A DNA stretch of 34,381 nucleotides, from positions 1 to 34,381 of the forward strand of contig JANQSY010000176.1 in the NCBI GenBank assembly GCA_028279065.1. Direction: 5' to 3'. The translations under genes and the position numbers were made by a program. Below the pieces are notes generated by a model, which was not told the origin of the DNA, did no database searches, and saw nothing but the letters and a program-made list of their open reading frames with translations. Each line of letters starts with the position of its first letter. The stretch's first letter is position 1. This DNA is from Cytophagales bacterium. GTDB taxonomy: Bacteria; Bacteroidota; Bacteroidia; Cytophagales; CCMP332. Positions 15,041 through 22,547 of the stretch are shown here, one piece after another.

Positions 15041-17938
15041 ATGATTCAAAAATACGTCTATTTCCTGCTCTTAGTTATGCTTTTTGCCTGCAACAGGACA
15101 AAAAGTCCCATTGATCTCGTTGATCCATTTATCGGTACCGGGGGGCACGGTCATACCTTTCCCGGGGCATGTGCTCCATTTGGAATGATCCAGATCAGTC
15201 CGGATACCAGACTTGAAGGTTGGGACGGTTGTTCTGGATATCATTACTCGGATTCCATTATTTATGGCTTTTCTCAAACCCACCTCAGTGGCACGGGGGT
15301 ATCGGATTATGGTGATTTCCTGATCACTCCTCAGTCCGGGGAATTCCATTTTTTTCGTGGCAATGATTCTATTTCCGGCTACAGGGCAAGCTTTTCACAT
15401 AAGAACGAATCAGCAAGCCCTGGAACCTATCAGGTTAAGCTGGATAATGGGATCAAGGTTGAGATCCTTGCCGGAAAACGAACTGGCAAGTTCAGAATTG
15501 ATTTTCCTCCTGGGGAACAATACCTTTTGTTAGATGTGGAGCATAGAGATCAGTTGATCGATTATCAGATCCGGATAATTGATGATCATACCATAGCTGT
15601 GTTTCGCAGATCCAGCGCATGGGCCAGAGACCAAAGGCTGTATTTTGTAATGAGTTTTAGCAGGCCCTGGGAAAACATTTTCTCTGAAGACGGCTCGATT
15701 GAGCCAGATAAATCTGAAAATTTAGGTTCGCCCAAGATCGGTATTAAGTTCAACTCTGATGCTGGTAGCGAGTTGGGTATCTCAGTTGCCTTGTCATCCA
15801 ATGGGTTTGATGCTGCAGTAGACAATCTTGAAGCTGAGCAGAGGGGCTCCAACTGGAAAAAATTTCAGTCCTATTCAAGGGGTTTATGGGAAAAGGAACT
15901 TTCTAAGATTCAAGTAATGGGTAAGAAGGAAGACATGGTGAAGTTATATTCTTCCCTATACCATTGCATGATCGCACCAAACCTTTTCAGCGATGCAGAT
16001 GGAAAATTCCTGGGAAGGGACCTTGTTACTCATCAGGCGGACCATGATTATTTCACGGTTTTTTCCCTTTGGGACACCTATCGTGCCTTGCACCCGTTGC
16101 TGACCATTATTGATTCCTCAAGGACAGTGGATTTTGTAAGGACCCTGATCCTGCAATATGAAAAGGGAGGTTCATTACCGGTTTGGGAGCTGTCTGCCAA
16201 TGAGACCATGTGCATGATAGGCTACCATTCAGTCCCTGTGATCGCTGATGCCGTTATGAAAGGCTATGGAGGATTTGATAAGGAGAAAGCTTTGGAAGCC
16301 TGCATTCATTCATCTAATCTGAACCATTTGGGCTTAAGGGAATACAGGTCTTATGGCTTCATTCCTGCTGGGGCCGAACCGGAATCGGTTTCAAAAACCC
16401 TGGAATATGCTTATGACGATTGGTGCATTGCCCGTTTTGCAAACCACCTTGGAAAGGATTCCATAGAAGAGATCTATCTGGAAAGATCTCAATACTGGAA
16501 GAATCTCTTGGATCCTGAATCCAGATTTTTCCGGGGAAAGATCAATAATGGCTTCATCACTCCCTTCATTCCCGAAGAGGTCAATTTTCACTACACAGAG
16601 GCTAATGCCTGGCATTATAGCATGTATGTTCCCCAGGACATTGTAGGCTGGAAAAAGATGATAGGGGGTGAACAAGGCCTTGAAAAATTCCTTGATAAAC
16701 TGTTCACCGCTGATGAAAGGACCGAAGGACGAAACCAGGCCGATATTACAGGCCTCATAGGTCAATATGCTCATGGTAACGAACCCAGTCAGCATATGGC
16801 ATATCTGTACAATCATACCAATTCACCCCATAAGGCACAGCAATATGTGCGTAGAATACTGAATGATTTGTATTCCACTCAACCGGATGGGCTTCCCGGG
16901 AATGAGGATTGTGGCCAGATGTCTGCCTGGTTTGTTATGAGTGCCCTTGGTTTTTACCCCGTTTGCCCGGGTTCGAATCGTTATGAGATCGGATCCCCGT
17001 TGTTCAACATAGCAAAGATCAAGGTTGGTGAAAACAAATGGTTTGAGATAATGGCCGATAACAACTCCGGATCTAATATCTATGTCCAATCAGTCACCTT
17101 AAACGGTGTTTTGCTGGACAGAAACTGGCTTTTACATGAAGAATTGATGAGTGGAGGTACCATTGAGTTTGAGATGGGGCCTGAGCCATCAAATTGGGGG
17201 CAGGTTTCATCAAAACCTTCCGAAAATAAATCAAAAACAAGCTTTTTGCCAGTTCCTTATTTAAAAGAGGATATCAGGTCGTTCAAAGATTCATCCCTTG
17301 TTGATCTTGGGCATTTGGATCCTGAAGCAAGGATCTTTTTCTCCATCAATGAGAAGGAATTTGAAGAATTCGTCGAACCGATCGTATTAAGAGGAACTTC
17401 TAACCTTAAGTTTTTTGCAGAAAAAGATGGAATAAGAAGTAGAGCACTTCATTCCCGACTCGTGAAGATACCATCGGAAAGGAAGATAAGCATAGAATAT
17501 CCTTATGCAAACCAATACTCAGCAGGAGGGAATGAAGCTTTGATCGATGGAATAAGGGGAGGAGGAAAGTTCGCTACAGGGGATTGGCAGGGTTACCATG
17601 GGGTGAACCTGGAAGCGGTTGTGGATCTTGGCAAGAGCACCAGAATAAACAAGTTGTCAATGGGCTTCCTTCAGGACTGGAATTCCTGGATCTTCTTTCC
17701 AAAACAGGTTCAATTCTTTTCCTCCGAGGATTCTGTCACCTGGGACCTCAGGGGGGTGGAGTTTACTGAAGTAGACCCTAAGGAAGAGGGGAGTTTGCTT
17801 CAGGATTTTAAGTTAAGAAGATCATTTGAAGCCAGATTCATTAAGGTTGTCGCGGTAAACAGGGGAAAAAACCCAGATTGGCACAAGGCGCCTGGAGATG
17901 TATGCTGGATCTTTGCAGACGAGCTGGTAATAGAATGA
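15041..17938 (+). CDS. GH92 family alpha-1,2-mannosidase-like lipoprotein
   Basis: Glycoside hydrolase family 92 exo-alpha-mannosidase, a calcium-dependent inverting family. The protein is about 965 residues with lipobox MLFAC (Cys at about residue 17), so it is probably surface- or periplasm-anchored. GH92 signatures are VDPFIGTGGHGHTFPGACAP, GWDGCSGYHYSD, SLWDTYRALHPLLT, the catalytic-region HGNEPSQHMAYLYN near residue 578, and NEDCGQMSAWFVMSALGFYPV. A further 200-residue C-terminal part ends in a discoidin-like region (GDWQGYHGVNLEAVVDLGKSTRINKL), a possible carbohydrate-binding module. The ATG at 15041 is preferred over the adjoining TTG. No SusC/SusD pair or other glycosidase is next to it, so the substrate is not indicated. 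A strong terminator follows. Confidence 0.93.
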   Translation: MIQKYVYFLLLVMLFACNRTKSPIDLVDPFIGTGGHGHTFPGACAPFGMIQISPDTRLEGWDGCSGYHYSDSIIYGFSQTHLSGTGVSDYGDFLITPQSGEFHFFRGNDSISGYRASFSHKNESASPGTYQVKLDNGIKVEILAGKRTGKFRIDFPPGEQYLLLDVEHRDQLIDYQIRIIDDHTIAVFRRSSAWARDQRLYFVMSFSRPWENIFSEDGSIEPDKSENLGSPKIGIKFNSDAGSELGISVALSSNGFDAAVDNLEAEQRGSNWKKFQSYSRGLWEKELSKIQVMGKKEDMVKLYSSLYHCMIAPNLFSDADGKFLGRDLVTHQADHDYFTVFSLWDTYRALHPLLTIIDSSRTVDFVRTLILQYEKGGSLPVWELSANETMCMIGYHSVPVIADAVMKGYGGFDKEKALEACIHSSNLNHLGLREYRSYGFIPAGAEPESVSKTLEYAYDDWCIARFANHLGKDSIEEIYLERSQYWKNLLDPESRFFRGKINNGFITPFIPEEVNFHYTEANAWHYSMYVPQDIVGWKKMIGGEQGLEKFLDKLFTADERTEGRNQADITGLIGQYAHGNEPSQHMAYLYNHTNSPHKAQQYVRRILNDLYSTQPDGLPGNEDCGQMSAWFVMSALGFYPVCPGSNRYEIGSPLFNIAKIKVGENKWFEIMADNNSGSNIYVQSVTLNGVLLDRNWLLHEELMSGGTIEFEMGPEPSNWGQVSSKPSENKSKTSFLPVPYLKEDIRSFKDSSLVDLGHLDPEARIFFSINEKEFEEFVEPIVLRGTSNLKFFAEKDGIRSRALHSRLVKIPSERKISIEYPYANQYSAGGNEALIDGIRGGGKFATGDWQGYHGVNLEAVVDLGKSTRINKLSMGFLQDWNSWIFFPKQVQFFSSEDSVTWDLRGVEFTEVDPKEEGSLLQDFKLRRSFEARFIKVVAVNRGKNPDWHKAPGDVCWIFADELVIE

Positions 17939-17940
17939 AA

Positions 17941-17970
17941 AAAGCCGGATAAATCCGGCTTTAAGTTTTT
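17941..17970. terminator. bidirectional intrinsic terminator
   Basis: A perfect 10-base inverted repeat (17941-17950 and 17953-17962, AAAGCCGGAT/ATCCGGCTTT) is followed by AAGTTTTT on the plus strand. It is flanked by A's that read as a T-run on the minus strand. It lies between the convergent GH92 and sigma-factor genes and can serve both. Confidence 0.85.
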
Positions 17971-18004
17971 GTAAATCAGGTTTTTAGGTTTTCTTGCCTA
18001 AACA

Positions 18005-18874
18005 TTATCTTCCCAAATAGGGGATCAGCGATTTACTCCTTGAAGTAGAGCGCAGCTTTCGCAAAGCCTTTTCTTTGATCTGCCTTACCCTTTCCCTGGT
18101 AAGTCCTAGGGTTTCGCCTATTTCAAGAAGGGACATGCTCCTTTCCATTCCTATACCGAAGAACATTTTGATCACTTCTTTTTCCCTCTCATCAAGTGTG
18201 GAGAGAGCTCTTTCGGTCTCTATTCTCAGGGAATCCCGGTATTCAAGACCTTCGTCAGTTTTTTCTGTGTCAGTGTTTTCGAGAACATCTAATAGGGAAT
18301 TTGATTCGCCCTCTGCGAAGGGAGCATCAACAGAAACAGACCTAGAAGATGCTCTCATGGTAGATTTCACTTCTTCGGTGGTCAATTCCAGTACTTCGGC
18401 AAGTTCTTCAGGGGTTGGTTCCCTTTCGTATTCCTGCTCCATGGCAGAGATCCCTTTATTGATCTTTGACAGTGAGCTGATCTTGTTGAGGGGAAGTCTT
18501 ACCAGTCGACTTTGCTCAGCCAATGCCTGGATGATGGACTGTCTGATCCACCAAACCGCATAAGAAATGAATTTAAATCCCCTTGTCTCGTCAAACCGTT
18601 GAGCTGCTTTTACCAAGCCAAGGTTGCCTTCATTGATAAGGTCATTCAACGAAATATTGTTGTTCTGGTACTGTTTTGCAACAGAGACCACGAAACGAAG
18701 ATTAGCCTTGGTAAGCTTTTCAAGGGCCATTTGATCCCCTGCCTTTATCCTTTGAGCAAGAGAAACCTCCTCTTCAGGAGTAATAAGATCTACTTTATTT
18801 ATTTCTTGGAAATACTTTTCCAGGGATTGGCTTTCCCTGTTTGTGATTGTCTTTGAAATCTTTAATTGCCTCAT
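18005..18874 (-). CDS. rpoD: primary RNA polymerase sigma factor (short Bacteroidota RpoD/SigA)
   Basis: 289-residue sigma-70 family protein. It lacks region 1.1, as usual for the primary sigma factor of Bacteroidota. Region 1.2 ([21 protein letters not shown]), region 2 ([52 protein letters not shown]), region 3 ([13 protein letters not shown]) and region 4.2 helix-turn-helix ([29 protein letters not shown]) are all intact. It should direct transcription from the TTG-N17-23-TAnnTTTG promoters that occur in this window. It is a single gene, preceded by a candidate promoter and followed by a shared terminator. Confidence 0.96.
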   Translation of the reverse strand: MRQLKISKTITNRESQSLEKYFQEINKVDLITPEEEVSLAQRIKAGDQMALEKLTKANLRFVVSVAKQYQNNNISLNDLINEGNLGLVKAAQRFDETRGFKFISYAVWWIRQSIIQALAEQSRLVRLPLNKISSLSKINKGISAMEQEYEREPTPEELAEVLELTTEEVKSTMRASSRSVSVDAPFAEGESNSLLDVLENTDTEKTDEGLEYRDSLRIETERALSTLDEREKEVIKMFFGIGMERSMSLLEIGETLGLTRERVRQIKEKALRKLRSTSRSKSLIPYLGR

Positions 18875-18915
18875 GCAGAAGAACTTATTTTTTGGTCAAT
18901 TTTCAAATTAACGCG

Positions 18916-18923
18916 CAAAGATA
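18916..18923 (-). promoter_or_regulatory. -7 element upstream of the sigma factor gene
   Basis: TATCTTTG followed by C on the minus strand fits TAnnTTTG exactly and lies about 42 bases before the ATG at 18874, a normal leader length. I see no TTG at the usual -33 distance; the nearest is 26 bases upstream. Motif match only. Confidence 0.4.
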
Positions 18924-19104
18924 AGGATCTTGAATGGAATTTTTCCGCCCAAAATCCTTAATACAGCAAAAAAAACAGCGAAATGAAAGCCTGGTTGAAT
19001 CACCAAGAATATAAACGGAAAGGATAAAAAAATGGTTCTGGAAATGGCCTTAAATTTTATTCCAAAACAGATTTAATTCTATTTTTGGAAAAATTGAAAT
19101 ATCT

Positions 19105-19656
19105 ATGATCAACCATAAATATTTGCCACTCTTGGTGGCAATTTTCCTTTTTGCCTGTTCAGGTGGCGGCACTGAAAATCAGGATGCGGCAACAGTAGAA
19201 ACCAAAGAAGAGGTTGCTGAGTCTAAAAGCCCTGAAGTTACCGGGTTTGAGTCCCTGGATGATCTTACAGCTTCTTTCCTTCAGGCGGTATCAGCAAGGG
19301 ACTATGAATCCTACCTTTCCCATGTCATTACAACCGATATCGAGAATGAACTTGCAGGCCAGATAGAGCGTGAGGATATGAGGAGTGATTTTATCAAGGA
19401 ATTTGGTTTTTCTCTTAAAAATGAAAAGGAGTATTTCGACAATATCACCAAATACCTGGACGAAAAGGGCCTTGATCCAATGTCAGCTGCTCATGATCAA
19501 TTGGAGATCATTGATTACCGACATGACCACTATTCTCCATTGGAGATCAAAGAGATCATAATTCCCTTCCCATATGAGGACTATGAGATCGATCTGATCG
19601 TTATTGCTGTTAACTACAATGGGAACTGGTTATTGACCTCTGAGATCGGACTTTGA
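19105..19656 (+). CDS. hypothetical lipoprotein
   Basis: 183 residues with an SPII signal (lipobox FLFAC, Cys at residue 18) followed by a Gly/acidic linker GGGTENQDAATVETKEEV. The rest is a compact alpha/beta domain beginning FESLDDLTASFLQAVSARDYESYLSHV. That opening is similar in character to NTF2/SnoaL-like domains that start with a 'number of times used' helix; the link is weak. A TATTTTTG octamer at 19080-19087 could be its -7 element. It starts a three-gene plus-strand run with 13 and 2 base gaps. Function unknown. Confidence 0.75.
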   Translation: MINHKYLPLLVAIFLFACSGGGTENQDAATVETKEEVAESKSPEVTGFESLDDLTASFLQAVSARDYESYLSHVITTDIENELAGQIEREDMRSDFIKEFGFSLKNEKEYFDNITKYLDEKGLDPMSAAHDQLEIIDYRHDHYSPLEIKEIIIPFPYEDYEIDLIVIAVNYNGNWLLTSEIGL

Positions 19657-19669
19657 TCCTTAGGCTTTG

Positions 19670-20554
19670 ATGAGGCTTTTACCCCTGATTTTGATGTTAT
19701 TTACCTATTCAGGCTTTTGCCAGATGGGTTATGATATATGGTATGGTGATATAGGTTATGATAAAAGCACTGGCTTTGGTCTTTCCAGGCTTCACAATGC
19801 GACCCAGCTTCCCGGGTATGATAACCAACCTTTTTTTCTTCCTACCGGTGATTCTTTTTTGTTCACATCTGATAGGAGTGGAGTAGGGACTGATATTTTC
19901 ATTTTTGATATGAGTACCAAGAAGATCAGCCCTCTTACAAAGACACCGGCGAGTGAATTTTCTCCCCAGCTTTTACCCAATGGGAACGGATATAGCACTG
20001 TCCGGATCGATACTGATGAATTGCAAAGATTTTGGATACTTGACAGTGATGCCAAGGAGAAGGAATCCTTGTTCGGCCTGGAAAATGTTGGTTACAATTC
20101 CTGGTTCTCAGAAAATGAGGTGTTCTTCTTTCTGGTGGGAGAAAAGGATGACGGTGGTCATAAGTTGGCCTGGGGGGATGCTTCAAAGGGAAAATTGAAA
20201 TTGATCGATAAGGAAATTGGACGGAGTATCTGTTCCTATAGATCAAAGTTTTACTATACCAAAGATCTGGGAGGAAAACAGTTCAAGGTCATTGAACTAT
20301 CCGCCACTGATAAATCCGGGAAGTTTGAATCAAGGGAAGTTACCCTTCTTCCTGCAGGAACAGAGGATTTTGTGGTTTTCAATGGAAAATTCCTATTGAC
20401 CGTTCTTGATAACACGCTGCTTACCTATGACCTTTCAGGGCGAATGGATGAGTGGGATCACTCTGTAAAAATCCTTGATGGAAACTCAAAAGAGGTTACA
20501 AGGATTGCAATTGACGAAGAAAATGGGAAAATTGCCTTTGTTATTGCAGAATAA
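19670..20554 (+). CDS. exported TolB/PD40-type beta-propeller protein
   Basis: 294 residues with a signal peptide (to about residue 18, SGFCQ). Repeated blade motifs are visible: DNQPFFLPTGDSFLFTSDRSGVGTDIFIFDM, EFSPQLLPNGNGYSTVRID and NSWFSENEVFFFLVGEKDDGGHKLAWGD. These follow the PD40 pattern of TolB-like propellers, usually ligand or protein scaffolds in the periplasm. The ATG at 19670 is preferred over the TTG just before it. It sits between two lipoprotein genes in a likely operon. No catalytic residues were identified. Confidence 0.8.
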   Translation: MRLLPLILMLFTYSGFCQMGYDIWYGDIGYDKSTGFGLSRLHNATQLPGYDNQPFFLPTGDSFLFTSDRSGVGTDIFIFDMSTKKISPLTKTPASEFSPQLLPNGNGYSTVRIDTDELQRFWILDSDAKEKESLFGLENVGYNSWFSENEVFFFLVGEKDDGGHKLAWGDASKGKLKLIDKEIGRSICSYRSKFYYTKDLGGKQFKVIELSATDKSGKFESREVTLLPAGTEDFVVFNGKFLLTVLDNTLLTYDLSGRMDEWDHSVKILDGNSKEVTRIAIDEENGKIAFVIAE

Positions 20555-20556
20555 AT

Positions 20557-20994
20557 ATGGCATTGCCCCAAAAAATTCTTGCTTTAGGCATTCTACTTTT
20601 TTTCACCGGCTGCTCTCTTGAGCAGGTTAGCCCTTCGGATTATAACGATGCCATCTTCGTCCAACAGATGAAGGTAAAGAACCTGATCACCGACCTTACC
20701 AAGGCTCCTGACAACAATGTGAGAACCCAGGTTTTAGAAGAATTGAGGATCCAGACCTTAAACTCCCTTGAGAACGTAAAAGAGATCGGCCCATTCAGGG
20801 GTGACGACCAGCTTTTGAATGCAGCCATCCCCCTTTTTGAGTATTACGTGAAGCTAGCACATGAAACTTTAGATTGCCCAATTGAGGAGATCCCTGATCG
20901 GCTTGACCAAAACCTGCAGGATCAGGTTGAACACGAACAAAAATTCTTCAAAGCACAGGGTGCTTTCGCCGAAGAATATGAATTGTTCCTTTAA
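20557..20994 (+). CDS. small hypothetical lipoprotein, mostly helical
   Basis: 145 residues with lipobox FTGC (Cys at residue 19). The mature part is predicted helical from its Leu/Glu/Gln-rich pattern (QQMKVKNLITDLTK, VLEELRIQTLNSLENVKEIG, HETLDCPIEEIPDRL, EHEQKFFKAQGAFAEEYELFL). It resembles in layout small surface lipoproteins such as the LIC11966 type, but I cannot confirm this. It is third in the 19105-20994 run and converges with the next gene, 6 bases away. Function unknown. Confidence 0.72.
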   Translation: MALPQKILALGILLFFTGCSLEQVSPSDYNDAIFVQQMKVKNLITDLTKAPDNNVRTQVLEELRIQTLNSLENVKEIGPFRGDDQLLNAAIPLFEYYVKLAHETLDCPIEEIPDRLDQNLQDQVEHEQKFFKAQGAFAEEYELFL

Positions 20995-21000
20995 GTGGGC

Positions 21001-21789
21001 TTATTTCAAATTCACTCTCCTACAAAAGTCTTCTGATACCGTTACCGTAACCGGCCCCCAATTCTTGTCGTCACAAAAGGCTGAATATTCATAATTACCT
21101 ACATTCAATACAAAATTTGCACATCCCCTTGACCCACAAACCGCGATGTCTGGGAATTGGAAATACCTGGTAATAAAGCCTGCATATCTTTTGTTATTTC
21201 CCACTAGCTCGACATAGATATTCCCGCAATTCTGGTCTTCCGCCAGCCAAAAGACCACCTCTCCAAATGTCGTATCCATGGAACTATTGGCCCCGCATTG
21301 GATAGACTCATGCTTGACCACTATGTTGGCCCCTTCGCTATTGTCAATATCCGATAGCATGGGAAACTGAAAGCTATTGGAACCTGAGAGCAGTTCCATT
21401 TTGACCCTGGCATAGCTTTGTGGAAATGAGTCAGCGATAAACAGAAGATAATTGAAACCCAGATTATCAAATGAGTCAATTATCACAATGGCCTTATCCC
21501 TACTTTGAGGGATCTCACCATTGAATTTTGAATATCCATTTACGATCACATCCCCATTGAACTTTTGAGAGGTATAGGGATTCCAGACCTTGATCTCATA
21601 ACTCTTTTGTTCGACCTGCTCGCAGCCTATTTTATTAATGCTTTTTCCAGCATACTGGCTCGGGAGGTTAGAGGTCCTTTGAATTTTGGGGCCACTTGGT
21701 GGAGTTGGTTGATCTTCTTCACTTGAACAGGAAGAAAAGATAATGATTGAGATGGATAGGATTCCTACCCACGATTTAGGGTTTGTCAT
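21001..21789 (-). CDS. hypothetical lipoprotein, cysteine-rich
   Basis: 262 residues, SPII signal with lipobox FSSC (Cys at residue 21), followed by SSEEDQPTPP, an acidic surface-type linker. The mature part carries eight cysteines in addition to the lipid-modified one, including CGSRGC and DFCRRVN near the C-terminus, which suggests a disulfide-stabilised beta domain. An internal strand pattern (KVWNPYTSQKFNGDVIVNG, YIFA-like segments) suggests an Ig-like fold. No recognised family. It stands alone on the minus strand. Confidence 0.7.
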   Translation of the reverse strand: MTNPKSWVGILSISIIIFSSCSSEEDQPTPPSGPKIQRTSNLPSQYAGKSINKIGCEQVEQKSYEIKVWNPYTSQKFNGDVIVNGYSKFNGEIPQSRDKAIVIIDSFDNLGFNYLLFIADSFPQSYARVKMELLSGSNSFQFPMLSDIDNSEGANIVVKHESIQCGANSSMDTTFGEVVFWLAEDQNCGNIYVELVGNNKRYAGFITRYFQFPDIAVCGSRGCANFVLNVGNYEYSAFCDDKNWGPVTVTVSEDFCRRVNLK

Positions 21790-21851
21790 GTCGATGAATT
21801 TAAGGTTAATACTAGTAAAAGATAGGTCTTTTTTACTTTCCCTTCAAGGGA

Positions 21852-22001
21852 TTATGCGGCTTTGATCACCTGCTCTATGATCCACCACACTTCTTTTTTC
21901 TGTAGGTAGGGGTAGTACTGATGGAGATATCTCAAGATCTCTGACGCGTTTGCACCATTCTCCCTCAACTTCTTGGCGTCTAAAAGTGGCTTTTTTCGCA
22001 T
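21852..22001 (-). CDS. very small hypothetical protein (49 aa)
   Basis: MRKKPLLDAKKLRENGANASEILRY-type start from the ATG at 22001, with a helical, charged middle (residues 10-25) and an aromatic C-terminal helix (YYPYLQKKEVWWIIEQVI). A longer version from a TTG at 22067 adds 22 residues without support. Composition is protein-like rather than random. No family recognised. It could be a small regulator or a toxin/antitoxin-size protein; nothing shows which. Confidence 0.45.
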   Translation of the reverse strand: MRKKPLLDAKKLRENGANASEILRYLHQYYPYLQKKEVWWIIEQVIKAA

Positions 22002-22210
22002 ACCCAAAATTCGATGCGGTAGGTTAATTCTCTTTTCTTTTGATTTTAAACCCCTGTTAAGAATCAAATTCCCATTGTTAGGAAATTGTTACCTCCCGGT
22101 TAATTTCAAAAGCCATTTTTCACCTATTGGAAATGCCCTGATAATATTGGCTTTACCTACCTGGGCTTATTTAGAGCCGTCTTCCATAATGGGTACAATA
22201 GATCATTAAG

Positions 22211-22238
22211 AGGCGTGCTTCTGGCATGCCTTTTTTTT
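22211..22238 (+). terminator. intrinsic terminator-like hairpin with no plus-strand gene upstream
   Basis: AGGCGTGC (22211-22218) pairs with GCATGCCT (22224-22231) with one G-T pair, and is followed by eight T's on the plus strand. Nearest plus-strand gene upstream ends at 20994, with minus-strand genes in between, so the terminated transcript may be a short RNA starting somewhere after about 22070. Confidence 0.6.
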
Positions 22239-22270
22239 AGGCACTGATCCTCTTAGTTCGAACCTCCCCA

Positions 22271-22450
22271 TCATTCCTGTTCACCGTCGCCAGCTAATGC
22301 ATCATGAAAAAAGTCAAGAGGGGTAGAGGCATTGTTGATGTCGGCCAAGGTCGAGCCCTCCAAATTTCTTTGTACAGCTTCCCTGATCAAGACCTCGGGC
22401 GTAAGGCTTCCGTTGCGAAAACTATAGCAGCTCTGACGATTGAAATACAT
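22271..22450 (-). CDS. very small hypothetical protein (59 aa)
   Basis: Open frame from the ATG at 22450 to TGA at 22271. Its translation looks protein-like: MYFNRQSCYSFRNGS, then an amphipathic helix-like LTPEVLIREAVQRNLEG, and an acidic end (DFFHDALAGDGEQE). No family recognised. Its start codon is covered by one arm of a 40-base palindrome, which suggests regulation from the divergent spacer shared with the aldehyde dehydrogenase gene. Expression is unproven. Confidence 0.4.
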   Translation of the reverse strand: MYFNRQSCYSFRNGSLTPEVLIREAVQRNLEGSTLADINNASTPLDFFHDALAGDGEQE

Positions 22451-22488
22451 ACTAATATAAATAGTTTGATCACTAAAAAAATTAGTAT
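22449..22488. promoter_or_regulatory. 40-base imperfect palindrome between divergent genes
   Basis: Outer arms ATACTAAT (22449-22456) and ATTAGTAT (22481-22488) are exact inverted repeats. Inner arms TAGT (22462-22465) and ACTA (22472-22475) share the same centre. The layout suits a dimeric regulator binding site. It lies 60 bases upstream of aldehyde dehydrogenase and overlaps the start of the 59-residue gene. Confidence 0.5.
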
Positions 22489-22547
22489 TTGATTCTCTTC
22501 TTTTACCATTAATTCAGGTCGGATTTGCATAAGTTTGTCGGCTTGAA

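Noticed and set aside
16970-16979. GGTTCGAATC, a tRNA T-loop-like string
   Set aside because: It lies inside the GH92 coding frame (PGSNRYE) and no acceptor, D or anticodon arms surround it.
22250-22266. AGTTCGAACC resembling a tRNA T-arm end
   Set aside because: The flanking five-base arms do not pair on either strand, and no cloverleaf can be drawn.
22304-22492. Plus-strand 62-residue frame
   Set aside because: It is antisense to the more protein-like 59-residue frame, has a Lys/Arg-rich low-quality start and crosses the palindrome.
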